This document shows positions 54,249 to 64,000 of a stretch of DNA of 64,000 bases, in pieces. Source of the stretch: Acidimicrobiales bacterium (GTDB lineage: Bacteria; Actinomycetota; Acidimicrobiia; Acidimicrobiales; SZUA-35); NCBI GenBank assembly GCA_024638815.1, contig JAHEJM010000004.1, forward strand, positions 1-64,000, in the 5' to 3' direction. Position 1 is the first letter of the stretch, and every line of letters begins with the position of its first letter. The notes below the pieces were generated by a model, which had not been told where the DNA came from, ran no database searches, and was given only the letters and a program-made list of their open reading frames with translations. A program made the translations under genes and the position numbers.

Positions 54249-55178
54249 TCAGTCGTCCCGGGGCGGTACCTCGATGGTGGCCAGATCGTGGGCCGCCACC
54301 ACATCGGGATGGATGGCACCGGCCTCGGCCACGAACCCGTCGTTGTCGATGTACCGGGCCGAGAAGTGGCCCAGCACCAGGCGACGGGCCCCGGCCTCGA
54401 CCGCCAGCCGTGCCGCCTGGGCCGCGGTGAGGTGCTTGTAGGCTCGAGCCAGCTCGGTCTCGTCCGACTGGTAGGTGGCCTCGCACACCATGAGATCGAC
54501 GTCTCGGGCCAACTCCACCACCGCCGGGCACGGCGCAGTGTCCATGATGAAGGCCATCGACTGGCCCCGCTGTCGGTACGAGACCTGGTCGAGGTGGACC
54601 ACCCCGCGGTCGGTGTCCACCTCCCCGGCAGCCAGCAACCGTCCTACCGTCGGACCCGACAGACCGAAATAGTCCAGGCGCTCGGGATCGAGCCGGATGT
54701 GGGAAGGTTCCTGAAGACGATAGCCGTAGGCGGTGACCCGATGGTCGAGTTCGTGTGCCGTCAGTTCGAACCCACCGATCGTGCCCACCGGGCCCGACCG
54801 TTCCACCGGTTGAGGATCGAGATTGGAGATGTCATGGAAGATGGAGGACCGGCGTAGCCGATCGAGGTAGTCGGCACCGTCGGCCGGATACCAGACCGGC
54901 AGCGGGTCGAGCCCCTCGGGGTTGGCGCCGGCGTCCAGGGCGCGGCGCTGAATGACGCCGGGGAGGCCGAGGCAGTGGTCGCCGTGGAAATGGGTGACGC
55001 AGATGGCCGTCACTCGGGCGATGGCCACCCCGGCCAGAATGCACTGTCGTTGTGCTCCCTCGCCGGGGTCGAACAGGATCAGCTGGTCATCCCATCGCAG
55101 GGCAAATCCGTTGTGGGCCCGGTATCGGGTGGGGGCTTGGCTTGCCGTCCCCAGCACCACCAGTTCACGACTGCTCAT
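54249..55178 (-). CDS. rnz: Ribonuclease Z / metallo-beta-lactamase
   Basis: A 309-residue RNase Z-type protein, expected to process tRNA 3' ends. The metal-binding HFHGDH motif is at about residues 63-68 in THFHGDHCLGLPG, with FDPGEGAQRQ before it, IMDTAPC and CEATYQ later and the GHFSARY segment near the C-terminus. ATG 55178 (MSSRELVVLG) is chosen. It has TAGCTT eight bases upstream on the minus strand (plus-strand 55187-55192), consistent with a leaderless start. It is convergent with the MFS gene. Confidence 0.9.
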   Translation of the reverse strand: MSSRELVVLGTASQAPTRYRAHNGFALRWDDQLILFDPGEGAQRQCILAGVAIARVTAICVTHFHGDHCLGLPGVIQRRALDAGANPEGLDPLPVWYPADGADYLDRLRRSSIFHDISNLDPQPVERSGPVGTIGGFELTAHELDHRVTAYGYRLQEPSHIRLDPERLDYFGLSGPTVGRLLAAGEVDTDRGVVHLDQVSYRQRGQSMAFIMDTAPCPAVVELARDVDLMVCEATYQSDETELARAYKHLTAAQAARLAVEAGARRLVLGHFSARYIDNDGFVAEAGAIHPDVVAAHDLATIEVPPRDD

Positions 55179-55292
55179 CGAAACCAAAGCTAGTGCCGCA
55201 CCTGACCGTACCCGGCCTCCTAGCCTGAAAGTCTGCGACTCCGTCCCGGAGCCCGCCCGATCGACTCATCGATGACACCAGGAGAACCACGA

Positions 55293-56369
55293 ATGACCAT
55301 AGGGAGCCAGTTCGGCATGATCGGCCTCGGCCGAATGGGTGCCAACATGATGCGCCGCCTTCATCGGTCCGGCCTGACCGGTGTCGGCTACAACCGCAGT
55401 ACCGAGGTGACGAAAGACCTGGTCGACGAGGGCGTCATTGTCGGCGCCGAGAGCGTTGAGGAGTTGGTAGCCACGGTGGAGCAACCCCGCTTCATCTGGA
55501 TCATGCTCCCGGCGGGAGTCGTCGACACCGTCATCGACGATCTGGTGCCCCTGCTGGACAAGGGCGACACCATCATCGACGGCGGCAACAGCCACTATCA
55601 GCTCGACATCGCCCGAGCCGAGCGGCTGGCCGAGCACAAGCTCCACTACATCGATGTCGGCACCTCGGGTGGGGTCCACGGTCTGGACCGGGGCTACTGC
55701 CTGATGATCGGAGGTGAGCAGGAGCCGGTCGAGGGCCTGGAGCCCGTTTTCCGGGCCCTGGCAGCGGGTGTCGATGCCGCTCCTCGTACCGGGGGCCGAA
55801 CCGGCGGACTGGTGCAGGCCGAGTACGGGTACCTTCACTGCGGACCGGCCGGGGCCGGACATTTCGTCAAGATGGTGCACAACGGGATCGAGTACGCCAT
55901 CATGCAGGCCTATGCCGAAGGGTTCAATCTCTTGACCAGGGCCGGGATCGGGCGGGAGGACCGTGAGATCGACGCCGAGACCGCTCCGCTCGGTGATCCC
56001 CATCACTATCAGTACGAGATCAAGGTCGACGACGTGGCCGAGGTGTGGCGCCGGGGCAGCGTGATCGGTTCTTGGTTGCTCGATCTCACCGCTGAGGCCC
56101 TGAACCGGGATCCCGCGCTGGACGGGTTCCACGGCCAGGTCTCGGATTCGGGCGAGGGTCGATGGACGGCCATCGCCGCCATCGAGACGGGAACCCCGAC
56201 CCCCACCATCGTCGATGCCCTGTTCACCCGGTTCTCGTCCCGGGACACCGATCGTTTCGCCAACCAGCTGTTGTCGGCGATGCGGGCCGGTTTCGGCGGT
56301 CACAGTGAGAAGGCCGGCGAGGGAGGCGGCGACGAAGGTGAACCGACGAACGGGGGCACGACCAAGTGA
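55293..56369 (+). CDS. gnd: 6-phosphogluconate dehydrogenase (decarboxylating)
   Basis: A 358-residue enzyme oxidising 6-phosphogluconate to ribulose 5-phosphate and CO2. The N-terminal Rossmann motif is [61 protein letters not shown] and YAEGFNLL follow. The length fits the shorter GndA-type rather than the 470-residue form. AGGAGAA precedes ATG 55293. The stop overlaps zwf by 4 nt, opening the pentose phosphate operon. Confidence 0.94.
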   Translation: MTIGSQFGMIGLGRMGANMMRRLHRSGLTGVGYNRSTEVTKDLVDEGVIVGAESVEELVATVEQPRFIWIMLPAGVVDTVIDDLVPLLDKGDTIIDGGNSHYQLDIARAERLAEHKLHYIDVGTSGGVHGLDRGYCLMIGGEQEPVEGLEPVFRALAAGVDAAPRTGGRTGGLVQAEYGYLHCGPAGAGHFVKMVHNGIEYAIMQAYAEGFNLLTRAGIGREDREIDAETAPLGDPHHYQYEIKVDDVAEVWRRGSVIGSWLLDLTAEALNRDPALDGFHGQVSDSGEGRWTAIAAIETGTPTPTIVDALFTRFSSRDTDRFANQLLSAMRAGFGGHSEKAGEGGGDEGEPTNGGTTK

Positions 56370-57820
56370 CCGGCGACGAGGGGAGCGCCGACTCCATGGC
56401 CGGCCGCCGCCGTGAGCACCATCCCTATCCGGTGACCGAGACCCCGGCCCACGTCCACGTCCCGGCTGAGCGGTCCGATGCCCTGGTGCTGTTCGGCATC
56501 ACCGGCGACCTGGCCCGCAAGAAGTTGTTCGCCGCCCTCTACAAGCTGGAGGCCGACGACATGCTGGCCTGCCCCGTCATCGGGGTGGCCTCCTCCGACT
56601 GGTCCATCGATCGGCTTCGCCACGAGGCCAGGGACGCCCTGGAGGCAGGGGAGGTCGATATCGATGAGGCGGTGTGGGACCGGTTCGCCCAACGCCTCGA
56701 CTACGTGTCCGGGGACTACCGGGAGCCCGACACCTTTGAGCAGGTGGCGGACAAGGTGGGCGACGCCCAGTGTCCGGTGTGCTATCTGGCCATACCTCCA
56801 TTCCTTTTCCCCACCGTGGTCGACGGCCTGGGCGGGACAGGCCTCAACCGGGGTCGGGTGGTTCTGGAGAAGCCGTTCGGGAGGGATCTGGAATCGTCCC
56901 GAGAGCTCGATCGGGCGGTCAAGGCCCACTACCCGGAGGAGCGGATCTACCGCATCGACCATTTCCTGGGGAAGGAGCCGGTTCTCAACCTGCTCGTCTT
57001 CCGCTTCGCCAACTCCATACTCGAACCGTTGTGGAACCGCCACTACATCCAGCACGTCACGGTGGACATGGCCGAGTCGTTCGACGTCGAAGGTCGGGGC
57101 AGGTTCTACGACGAGGTCGGGGCCCTGCGCGACGTGGCCCAGAACCATCTGTTGCAGATCATTGCCCTGCTGGCCATGGAGCCGCCGGTCTCCGACGATG
57201 CCGACGCCATGTCGGACGAGGTGGTAAAGGTCCTGCGCTCGATCCGGCCCCTTGATCCGGCCGACGTGGTCCGGGGCCAGTACGACGGCTACCGGGACGA
57301 GGATGGGGTCAAACCCGACTCGGACACCGAAACCTATGTCGGCTTCGACTTCGAGATCGACTCGTGGCGGTGGGCCGGGGTGCCGTGGCGGGTCCGCACC
57401 GGCAAGGCCCTGGCCGCCACGCGGACCGAGGCCGTGGTCGAGTTCGTCACCCCGCCCCGGCCGCTTTTCACCCACCGGCTGTGCGCTCCCGCCCCCAACC
57501 GGCTGCGATTCGAAATGAAGCCGATCGACACCATCGAGTTGCAGGTCCAGGCCAAGACACCGGGCTCGGAACTGGTGAGCGAGACCGTCAACCTCGACCT
57601 CGACCACTCGGGTCTCGAGTTCGGCCCCAGCCCCTACCATCGCCTGCTGGGCGATGCCCTGGAAGGCGATCGGCGCCTCTTCGCCCGAGGCGATCAGGTC
57701 GACGCCGCCTGGCAGATCGTCCAGCCGGTTCTCGATGATCCGCCTCCGGTCCACGTCTACCGGCGGGGAGCCGAGTTCCCCCTCTCGCTCAACCATCACG
57801 GTGGCGATGGCCGACGATGA
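56366..57820 (+). CDS. zwf: Glucose-6-phosphate 1-dehydrogenase
   Basis: G6PD, 484 residues, first step of the pentose phosphate pathway. The nucleotide motif GITGDLA is at residues 44-50, and the substrate/catalytic motif [15 protein letters not shown] is intact, with EKPFGRD before it. About 35 hydrophilic N-terminal residues precede the core. GTG 56366 overlaps the gnd stop. glk starts 14 nt before the zwf stop, in another frame. Confidence 0.96.
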   Translation: MTGDEGSADSMAGRRREHHPYPVTETPAHVHVPAERSDALVLFGITGDLARKKLFAALYKLEADDMLACPVIGVASSDWSIDRLRHEARDALEAGEVDIDEAVWDRFAQRLDYVSGDYREPDTFEQVADKVGDAQCPVCYLAIPPFLFPTVVDGLGGTGLNRGRVVLEKPFGRDLESSRELDRAVKAHYPEERIYRIDHFLGKEPVLNLLVFRFANSILEPLWNRHYIQHVTVDMAESFDVEGRGRFYDEVGALRDVAQNHLLQIIALLAMEPPVSDDADAMSDEVVKVLRSIRPLDPADVVRGQYDGYRDEDGVKPDSDTETYVGFDFEIDSWRWAGVPWRVRTGKALAATRTEAVVEFVTPPRPLFTHRLCAPAPNRLRFEMKPIDTIELQVQAKTPGSELVSETVNLDLDHSGLEFGPSPYHRLLGDALEGDRRLFARGDQVDAAWQIVQPVLDDPPPVHVYRRGAEFPLSLNHHGGDGRR

Positions 57821-58730
57821 CGGCTGCAGGGCGGTGACGATCGCCCTTGACCTCGGTGGCACCCATGTGCGCGGTGCCGTGGTCTCGGACGACGGTCGGG
57901 TCCTCCACCGTCAGCGGCAGCACACCCCCCGAACCGAGCCTACGATCGACTTCCTGGTCCGGCTGATCGAGATCGAGATGGGGGAAGTGCCCGAGAACCA
58001 TGACGTGATCGGCGTGGTGATCGGCCTTCCGGGCATCATCGATCATCTTCGCGAGAGCCTGGTGGCGGCTCCCAACATTCCGCAGCGGTGGATCGAGAAC
58101 CTGTCCGAGGAGTGGCTGTCGGCCAAGACCGGTCTGCCGATCAGCCTGGCCAACGACGCCGACCTGGCCGCGGTGGGGGAGGCCAACTTCGGAGCCGGCC
58201 GTGAGCATCGTGACGTGGTCTACGTGACCATCTCCACCGGGGTGGGAGCCGGCATCGTTGTCGACGGAAAACTGGTCCGGGGTCGCCTCTCCGGTGGGGA
58301 GCTCGGCCACACCATCATCGACTGGTCCGACGCCGACGAGGGTATTCCGGCCACGGTGGAGGAACTGGGCTCGGGAACGGCCATCGAACGGATGGCCTCG
58401 GCCACCGGGTTGTTGGAGCGAGGAGCCGATCTGGCCGACCTGGTCCGCTCCGGTCATCCCGGTGCGGTCGGCCTGTGGAACCGGGCGATTCGGGCCGTGG
58501 GCATCGGCATCGTCAACATGGCCTGGCTGGTTGCTCCCGAGGTGGTGATCGTGGGCGGGGGAGTGGGCCGCAACATCGATCTTGTCGCCCCGGTGCTGAA
58601 GCAGGAACTGGAGCGCCACGGTCCGCCGGCTGCCGGGCCGGTCGAGGTGACGGTGGCCGAGCTTGGCGACGACGCCGCGCTGGCCGGGGCCGCTGCCTGG
58701 TGGGTGGCCATCGGCCGTGATGACCCGTGA
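57807..58730 (+). CDS. ROK-family glucokinase-like protein
   Basis: A 307-residue ROK (repressor/ORF/kinase) protein. The N-terminal ATP motif [39 protein letters not shown] and [14 protein letters not shown] are typical, as is [10 protein letters not shown]. The usual CxCGxxGCxE zinc motif is missing: the corresponding stretch reads [12 protein letters not shown]. It is probably a glucose kinase supplying zwf, but the missing zinc site makes the substrate less certain. The start ATG 57807 lies inside the zwf 3' end, and the stop overlaps pgl by 4 nt. Confidence 0.85.
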   Translation: MADDDGCRAVTIALDLGGTHVRGAVVSDDGRVLHRQRQHTPRTEPTIDFLVRLIEIEMGEVPENHDVIGVVIGLPGIIDHLRESLVAAPNIPQRWIENLSEEWLSAKTGLPISLANDADLAAVGEANFGAGREHRDVVYVTISTGVGAGIVVDGKLVRGRLSGGELGHTIIDWSDADEGIPATVEELGSGTAIERMASATGLLERGADLADLVRSGHPGAVGLWNRAIRAVGIGIVNMAWLVAPEVVIVGGGVGRNIDLVAPVLKQELERHGPPAAGPVEVTVAELGDDAALAGAAAWWVAIGRDDP

Positions 58731-59572
58731 CCTCCGACCGCCACGTGCTCGATGTCAGCTCGCCCCAGCGGTGGGCCGGGAGGGCGGCCGATGTTCTGGC
58801 CACCGCCATGGTCGCCGCAGTGGATCAGCGCGAACGCTGTCTGGTCGCCCTCAGCGGCGGCTCGTCACCCATCGAGGTGTTCAAGATTCTGGCCGGTCGT
58901 CGTGAAGTACCGTGGGAACGGATCATCTTCCTCCAGGTCGACGAGCGCATCGTTCCTCTCGACAGTTCGGCTCGGAACCTGATGAGCCAGCGAAGCGTGC
59001 TTGGCCATCTGGGCGCTTCGTGGTTGCCGCTGCCGGTCGACGAGTTGCTGGCCCTGCGCGGTCGACCTCCGGTTTCCCACGAGCCTCCCCGGGTCATCGA
59101 CGCCGAGCGGGCCCGGCCGGTGCTCGATCGGTTCGCCGAGAAGCTGGTGGCCCTGGCCGGTGATCCACCGGTACTCGATCTCGTCCATCTTGGCCTCGGA
59201 GCCGATGGCCATACCGCATCGCTGGTTCCCGGCGATCCACTGGTCGACGAGCTGCGTCGTTATGTCGGTCTGACCGGTCTCTACGCCGGATCGCCGCCGA
59301 CCGAGGCCCAGCAGCAGGCCGCCCTGGACCCGCAGCGCCGGACCCAGTCCACCCAGCGCATCAGCCTGACCCGGCCGGTGTTGGACCGGGCCCGCATGGT
59401 CCTGTGGTTGGTGCGGGGCTCGTCGAAGTCGGCGGTGCTGGCCCGGCTGCTCGATGGGGACATGTCCATACCCGCCGGCCTGATTCACCCGCCCCACTCG
59501 GTGGTGGTGGCCGATTCCGACGCCGCAGCCCGGGTTTCGAACCCGGACGCCGATCCGCCCCGTCCAGCCTGA
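58727..59572 (+). CDS. pgl: 6-phosphogluconolactonase
   Basis: A 281-residue DevB/PGL-type lactonase hydrolysing 6-phosphogluconolactone, the product of zwf. LVALSGGSSPIEVF, FLQVDERIVPLDS, GLGADGHTASLVPGDP and SLTRPVLDRA are the family motifs. It ends with a short Asp/Pro-rich tail. The GTG start overlaps the glk stop. With gnd, zwf and glk it makes a complete oxidative branch in one operon. Confidence 0.93.
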   Translation: MTSDRHVLDVSSPQRWAGRAADVLATAMVAAVDQRERCLVALSGGSSPIEVFKILAGRREVPWERIIFLQVDERIVPLDSSARNLMSQRSVLGHLGASWLPLPVDELLALRGRPPVSHEPPRVIDAERARPVLDRFAEKLVALAGDPPVLDLVHLGLGADGHTASLVPGDPLVDELRRYVGLTGLYAGSPPTEAQQQAALDPQRRTQSTQRISLTRPVLDRARMVLWLVRGSSKSAVLARLLDGDMSIPAGLIHPPHSVVVADSDAAARVSNPDADPPRPA

Positions 59573-59626
59573 TAATCCCGGCAGCGCTCGCGGCTCGCAT
59601 GCTGGCGTTGCCCCAGAGGGGACATC

Positions 59627-60270
59627 ATGGTGACGATCGATGCCCGGTTCAATGAGTCGCCGGACTCTGCCCACGGTGGGGTGCCCTTTGGCGTGCTCGG
59701 CCTGGGTGCATCAACGCCACTTCTGGCCGAAGGGCTTCACGACACACCGTTTCGATCACCGACACGCAAACTGGAACGGACTGTGCGACAAGTCCGTGCC
59801 CTTCTCGCCGGTGATCGAATCGAGCTGACCGGACCCGACGGCGCACGACCGTTGCGGCTCGGGCTGCCACCGATGCCGGACCAGGAGATCCACATCGCCG
59901 CTACCGGACCGCGCTCGTCGCCGTCGACGACGATCGCGACCGAGCACGGGCCAGGGTTGCGTCGAACCTTGCCTGGTATCTGTGCTCCATGGGTGAGACA
60001 TACCCGCAACTGGCGCGACAACAGGGATTCGGCCTCGAGGTCGACGCAATACAGAAGGCGAACCCGTCACCGAAGCCCGGAAGGTGTATCGTCCCTCCCG
60101 ACGGTGATCGCCTCCTCGACGAGTGTTGTGTGTACGGAACAACGACCGACGTGGCCGAGGGCCTGTCCCGCTGGCACGACGTCGTCGATCTGGTCTCCAT
60201 TGGACTCTCCCCGGGGGAGTCCCCCGAGGACCTCGAGGTGTTGGTTCGGGCCGCCGCCCCACTCACCTGA
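59627..60270 (+). pseudogene. Decayed F420-dependent LLM-class oxidoreductase
   Basis: Two open frames show parts of one luciferase-like monooxygenase. Frame 1 from ATG 59627 (GAGGGG upstream) gives LGLGASTPLLAEGLHDTPF and LERTVRQVRALLAGDRIELT up to IHIAATGP near 59912. The continuation (RARVASNLAWYLCSMGETYP, QLARQQGFG) then appears in another frame until 60270. The expected first roughly 90 residues are largely missing, and about 50-60 residues plus a frameshift separate the two parts. It is called a pseudogene. The family usually uses coenzyme F420. It is convergent with pckG. Confidence 0.75.
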
Positions 60271-60275
60271 CCAAA

Positions 60276-62123
60276 TCACGTCGGGTCGGTGTTCATCTCC
60301 CAGCGCTCGGGCGAGCGCCACAGGGCCGACGCCGTCAGATTCCGGATCGAATGCATTTCGACCGGTAGCAGGTCGTAGAGTCTGAGGAACAGCTCCTCGT
60401 GGTCCAGCAGCTCCTGATTCCACTCCGCTCGGTCGACCGACATGGCCTTGTGGAAGTCGGCCTCGCTGAAGTCCTCCAGGCCCTTCCAGTTGATGTCCTG
60501 ATGGCGAGGCATCCAACCCAGTGGGCTCTCGATGGCCACCGCCTTACCGTGAGAGCGTTCCACGATCCACTGCAGGATGCGCATGTTCTCGCCGAAGCCG
60601 GGCCAGACGAAGTTGCCCTCGGCATCACGCCGGAACCAGTTGACCCCGAAGATGCGGGGCGGGTTCTGGATGCGGCGGCCGAAGTCGAGCCAGTGGTTGA
60701 TGTAGGAGCCCATGTGGTAGCCGGCGAAGGGCAACATGGCGAACGGGTCGCGGCGTACCACACCCTGTTGGCCGAAGGCGGCGGCCGTGGTCTCCGAGCC
60801 CATGGTGGCGGCCAGATAGGTGCCGTAGGCCCAGTTGAAGGCCTGGACCACCAGCGGCATGGTACCCGAGCGGCGACCACCGAAGATGAAGGCGTTGACG
60901 GGCACCCCCTTGGGGTCGTCCCATAGTGGGTCGATCACCGGGTTTTGAATGGCAGGGGCCGTGAATCGGGCGTTGGGATGGGCCGCCTTGGTGTCGGACT
61001 CCGGCGTCCAGTCGTTGCCCTGCCAGTCGATGGCGTGAGCCGGTGGATCGCCGTCCATGCCCTCCCACCACACGTCGCCATCGTCGGTCAGGGCCACGTT
61101 GGTGAAGATGCTGTTGGCTTTGATGGTGTCCATGGCCGACGGGTTGGTCTCGTACGAGGTGCCGGGGGCGACACCGAAGTAGCCGGCCTCGGGGTTGATG
61201 GCGTACAGCTTGCCGTCGGAGCCCGGTTTGATCCAGGCGATGTCGTCGCCGATCGTGGTGACCTTCCAGCCCTCGTCGGCGAAGGCCTGGGGCGGCACGA
61301 TCATGGCGAAATTGGTCTTGCCGCAGGCCGAGGGGAAGGCGGCGGCCACGTAGGTCTTTGCACCGCCGGGATCGGTTACGCCCATGATCAGCATGTGCTC
61401 GGCCAGCCAGCCGTCGTCTCGGGCCATGGTGGAGGCGATGCGCAGGGCCAGGCACTTCTTGCCCAGCAGAGCGTTACCCCCGTAGCCCGAACCGTAGCTC
61501 CAGATCGACCGCTCCTCCGGGAAGTGCACGATGTACTTCTCATCGGGGTTGCAGGGCCAGACCACATCCCCCTCGCCGTCGGCCAACGGGGCGCCGATCG
61601 AGTGCATGCAGGGAACGAAGAACGCATCGGTGCCCAGTACGTCGTACACCGGATTGCCCATGCGGGTCATCAGTTTCATGTTGACCACGACGTAGGGCGA
61701 ATCGGTGAGTTCCACCCCGAGCTGGGCTATCTCGGAGCCCAGCGGACCCATGGAGAATGGGATCACGTACATGGTCCGACCCTTCATGGAGCCGTCGAAC
61801 TTCTCGCTCAACAGCTGCTTCATCTCGGTCGGGTCCATCCAGTTGTTGGTGGGGCCGGCGTCCTGTTCGGTCCGGCTGCAGATGTAGGTGCGCCCCTCGA
61901 CCCGGGCCACATCGCTGGGGTCGGTTCGGGCCAGGTAGCTGTTGGGTCGGAGGTCGTCGTTCAGGCGGATGAAGGTCCGGGCGTCGACCAGCTCCTGACA
62001 GAGACGGTCGTACTCCTCGTCGCTGCCGTCACACCATACGATCTGGTCGGGTTGGCAGAGCTCGGCCATTTCGGCCACCCAGCTCTTGAGTCCTTCGTGC
62101 TGCACAATCTCGGGGGCATCCAT
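60276..62123 (-). CDS. pckG: Phosphoenolpyruvate carboxykinase (GTP)
   Basis: GTP-dependent PEPCK, 615 residues, converting oxaloacetate to PEP in gluconeogenesis. [12 protein letters not shown] holds the P-loop and the hyper-reactive Cys. [33 protein letters not shown] and [10 protein letters not shown] are family motifs. The GTP type is the usual one in actinobacteria. ATG 62123 is preferred over ATG 62141 because TAACAA lies 7 nt before it. A GH65 gene lies upstream on the same strand. Confidence 0.96.
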   Translation of the reverse strand: MDAPEIVQHEGLKSWVAEMAELCQPDQIVWCDGSDEEYDRLCQELVDARTFIRLNDDLRPNSYLARTDPSDVARVEGRTYICSRTEQDAGPTNNWMDPTEMKQLLSEKFDGSMKGRTMYVIPFSMGPLGSEIAQLGVELTDSPYVVVNMKLMTRMGNPVYDVLGTDAFFVPCMHSIGAPLADGEGDVVWPCNPDEKYIVHFPEERSIWSYGSGYGGNALLGKKCLALRIASTMARDDGWLAEHMLIMGVTDPGGAKTYVAAAFPSACGKTNFAMIVPPQAFADEGWKVTTIGDDIAWIKPGSDGKLYAINPEAGYFGVAPGTSYETNPSAMDTIKANSIFTNVALTDDGDVWWEGMDGDPPAHAIDWQGNDWTPESDTKAAHPNARFTAPAIQNPVIDPLWDDPKGVPVNAFIFGGRRSGTMPLVVQAFNWAYGTYLAATMGSETTAAAFGQQGVVRRDPFAMLPFAGYHMGSYINHWLDFGRRIQNPPRIFGVNWFRRDAEGNFVWPGFGENMRILQWIVERSHGKAVAIESPLGWMPRHQDINWKGLEDFSEADFHKAMSVDRAEWNQELLDHEELFLRLYDLLPVEMHSIRNLTASALWRSPERWEMNTDPT

Positions 62124-62130
62124 ACTCCGA

Positions 62131-62136
62131 TTGTTA
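62131..62136 (-). promoter_or_regulatory. Leaderless-type -10 element for pckG
   Basis: On the minus strand this reads TAACAA, ending 7 nt before ATG 62123. No Shine-Dalgarno at normal spacing is present. Confidence 0.35.
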
Positions 62137-62236
62137 CACATCTCGACACTGTCGCGTGACCTTGGAGGCCGGGGAACCTGTTAGTTCCGTCACGTCGGAC
62201 TGGTTTCGAGGTGCGAGGCGGATCGACGATGGTCGC

Positions 62237-64000
62237 TCAGGCCCGGATGTGTACGGTTTCGCCCCTGCCGATGGTCCGTACGTCGCCGTCGAGCCGGACC
62301 GGCACCGGGCCGTCGCTCAGCACGGTGACGTCGCACTCGTTGCCGCTGACCGTCACCTCCACCCGTTGACCGTGACGGAGCAGTCGGAACCTGACCGAGT
62401 GCCAGAACGACGGAAGTCGAGGCTCGAAGGCCAGGCACCCGTCATGATCGTTCATTCCGGCGAAGCCCCGTACGATGGCGGCCCACACCCCGCCGGCATT
62501 GGCCACGTGCACGCCGTCGGCGGTGTTGCCGTGGGTATCGGCCAGGTCGAGGTACAACGACTGGTTGAAATAGTCGGCGGCCAGATCGGGATAGCCGGCG
62601 TCGGCGGCGGCGATGGACTGGATGCAGGCCGACAGCGAGGAGTCGCCGGTGGTGAGGGGATCGTAGTAGTCGAAGTTGCGACGTCGCTTGTCCCGCGTGA
62701 AGGCATTGCCCCTCAGGACCATGGCCAGCACGACGTCGGCCTGTTTGAGGACCTGATGGCGGTAGATGACCAGGGGGTGGAAATGGAGCAGCAGGGGATA
62801 CTTCGCGGACGGGGTGTTGGCGAAATCCCACGGCTTGAGATCGAGGAAGTCGGCGTCCTGAGGGTTGATACCAAGCTCCTCGTCATAGGCCAGGAACATG
62901 GCGTCGGCCGCCCGTTCCCACCGATCGACCTCGATCTCCTCCAGTCCGGTGTTGCGCACCAGAGCCTGGTAGGCCTCGGGGCTCTGCTGCCGCAATCGGC
63001 GGATCACGGTGGTGGCGTAGCGCAGATTGAACCGGGCCATGACGTTGGTGTACAGGTTGTCATTGACCACCGTGGTGTACTCGTCGGGGCCGGTGACGCC
63101 ATGGATGTGAAAGGTTCGGTCGCCGTGGTTGGAGTAGAACCCGAGGTCCTCCCACAACCGGGCCGTCTCGACCAGTATCTCCGCTCCCTCCTGGGCCATG
63201 AAATCCTGGTCGTCGGTGGCCGACTCGTAGCTTTCGATGGCGTAGGCAATGGAGGCGTTGATGTGGTATTGGGCCGTGCCGGCGGCGTAGTAGGCCGAGG
63301 CCTCTTCGCCGTTGATGGTGCGCCATGGATAGAGGGCCCCCCGCTGGCTCAACTCACTGGCCCGGACACGGGCGTCGTCAAGCATCTTCCATCGGAAGCG
63401 GAGCAGCTTTCGGGCCGCCTCCGGGTTGGCGTAGGACAGGAAGGGAACCACGTAGGCTTCGGTATCCCAGAAGTAATGGCCGTCGTAGCCGCCGCCGGTC
63501 ACGGCCTTGGCCGACACCCCCTGCTCATGGGTTCGGGCCGACGCCTGGGCCAGCTGGAACAGGTTCCAGCGAACCGCCTGTTGAGCGGCGTCGTCGCCCT
63601 CGATCACGATGTCGCTATGGTCCCAGTACTCATCGAGCCAGGCCTCCTGCTCGGCATAGAGGGCCGCCACACCGGTCGAACAGGCCCGGTCGATGGTCCG
63701 GTTGCACCGATCGGCCAGCTCGGGGGCGGGAATACCTCTGGAGGTGTGGTAGGTGACGAACTTGGTGATGGTGATCGGCGCTTCCGGCTCGGCCCGAATG
63801 GTGAACACGGACTTGGCCAAATCCTCGTCGACCTCGGTTTCCACTTCCCAGGCGTTGGCCGTCTCGAGCTGGTGTCGATAGGCGCAGGCGATGGTCATTC
63901 TGCTGTTCACGCATTGGTAGCCCAGCGTCACCTCCCCGCCCTGGCCCAGATCGGGATCATGGCGTTGGAGTTTGGGCACCAGAACCCGACGGTCGAACTT
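62237..64000 (-). CDS. Glycoside hydrolase family 65 enzyme, truncated by window edge
   Basis: 587 codons of the C-terminal part are present; the 5' end lies beyond position 64000. GH65 features are VTGGGYDGHYFWDTEAYVVP, RGALYPWRTINGEEASAYY, the general acid in HGVTGPDEYTT (Glu codon 63080-63082), the KQADVVLAM region and the LTTGDSSLSAC loop that binds phosphate in the phosphorylases. It is a maltose, trehalose or kojibiose phosphorylase or hydrolase. The exact disaccharide cannot be read. It may release glucose phosphate for the nearby glk/zwf pathway. It lies 113 nt upstream of pckG on the same strand. Confidence 0.9.
   Translation of the reverse strand, partial: KFDRRVLVPKLQRHDPDLGQGGEVTLGYQCVNSRMTIACAYRHQLETANAWEVETEVDEDLAKSVFTIRAEPEAPITITKFVTYHTSRGIPAPELADRCNRTIDRACSTGVAALYAEQEAWLDEYWDHSDIVIEGDDAAQQAVRWNLFQLAQASARTHEQGVSAKAVTGGGYDGHYFWDTEAYVVPFLSYANPEAARKLLRFRWKMLDDARVRASELSQRGALYPWRTINGEEASAYYAAGTAQYHINASIAYAIESYESATDDQDFMAQEGAEILVETARLWEDLGFYSNHGDRTFHIHGVTGPDEYTTVVNDNLYTNVMARFNLRYATTVIRRLRQQSPEAYQALVRNTGLEEIEVDRWERAADAMFLAYDEELGINPQDADFLDLKPWDFANTPSAKYPLLLHFHPLVIYRHQVLKQADVVLAMVLRGNAFTRDKRRRNFDYYDPLTTGDSSLSACIQSIAAADAGYPDLAADYFNQSLYLDLADTHGNTADGVHVANAGGVWAAIVRGFAGMNDHDGCLAFEPRLPSFWHSVRFRLLRHGQRVEVTVSGNECDVTVLSDGPVPVRLDGDVRTIGRGETVHIRA

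Noticed and set aside
59528-59552. T-arm-like sequence CCGGGTTCGAAACCCGG on the minus strand
   Set aside because: It lies inside the pgl coding region. I find no acceptor, D or anticodon arms around it, so it is not a tRNA.

Overview
The window is a GC-rich bacterial chromosome segment from a Gram-positive actinobacterium, most likely class Acidimicrobiia. That placement is an inference from gene content and order: rpsB-tsf-pyrH-frr-cdsA-dxr-rseP-ispG, rimP-nusA-ylxR-infB-DUF503-rbfA-truB-ribF-rpsO, pnp-dapB, dapA-rnj-ftsK and rimO-pgsA-cinA, together with a WhiG-type sigma factor, a GTP-dependent PEP carboxykinase, an F420-type luciferase-like oxidoreductase remnant and many GTG starts with 4-nt stop/start overlaps. 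Almost all of it is core housekeeping. I see no CRISPR array, no intact mobile element, no rRNA and no tRNA.

Layout. 0-4 kb: a structured inverted repeat, two small minus-strand genes, a cytochrome c lipoprotein, then yifB/comM and dprA. 4.1-5.5 kb: a WhiG/FliA sigma factor behind a 548-nt gene-poor leader. 5.6-16.1 kb: a degenerate M23 peptidase-like protein, then the translation/lipid/isoprenoid run rpsB, tsf, pyrH, frr, cdsA, dxr, rseP, ispG. 16.2-25.7 kb: a small minus-strand gene, then the rimP-nusA-infB-ribF translation and RNA maturation operon and rpsO. 25.9-30.5 kb: an FkbM-type methyltransferase placed between rpsO and pnp, then pnp and dapB. 30.5-33 kb: a DedA/VTT-like membrane protein, a SURF1 protein and a winged-helix protein. 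33.3-39.7 kb: dapA, rnj, ftsK, with three copies of a 70-nt intergenic repeat. 39.7-47.2 kb: a CaCA antiporter, an SMP-30 protein, rimO, pgsA, a TAP-like hydrolase and cinA. 47.2-50.3 kb: a minus-strand lipoprotein-ilvE-phr block. 50.3-54.2 kb: recA with a clear SOS operator, a CBS-less IMPDH/GMPR-family gene and an MFS transporter. 54.2-59.6 kb: ribonuclease Z, then a tightly coupled gnd-zwf-glk-pgl pentose phosphate operon. 59.6-64 kb: a decayed F420-dependent oxidoreductase, pckG and a GH65 enzyme cut by the window edge.

How the genes work together: the first half couples ribosome biogenesis and translation initiation (rpsB, tsf, frr, rimP, infB, rbfA, truB, rpsO, rimO), RNA decay (pnp, rnj, rnz) and envelope precursors (dxr/ispG isoprenoids, cdsA/pgsA phospholipids, dapA/dapB for diaminopimelate). 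The second half covers DNA repair (recA, phr) and central carbon flux (gnd, zwf, glk, pgl, pckG, GH65).

I found no convincing new multigene system. The most interesting items are the 70-nt repeat family, the CBS-less guaB homologue with an altered active-site dyad, hairpins in leader regions (infB, pnp, recA), a palindromic repeat between cinA and phr, the widespread low-complexity extensions on core proteins, and several promoter -10 motifs placed 6-8 nt before start codons, which suggests frequent leaderless translation.
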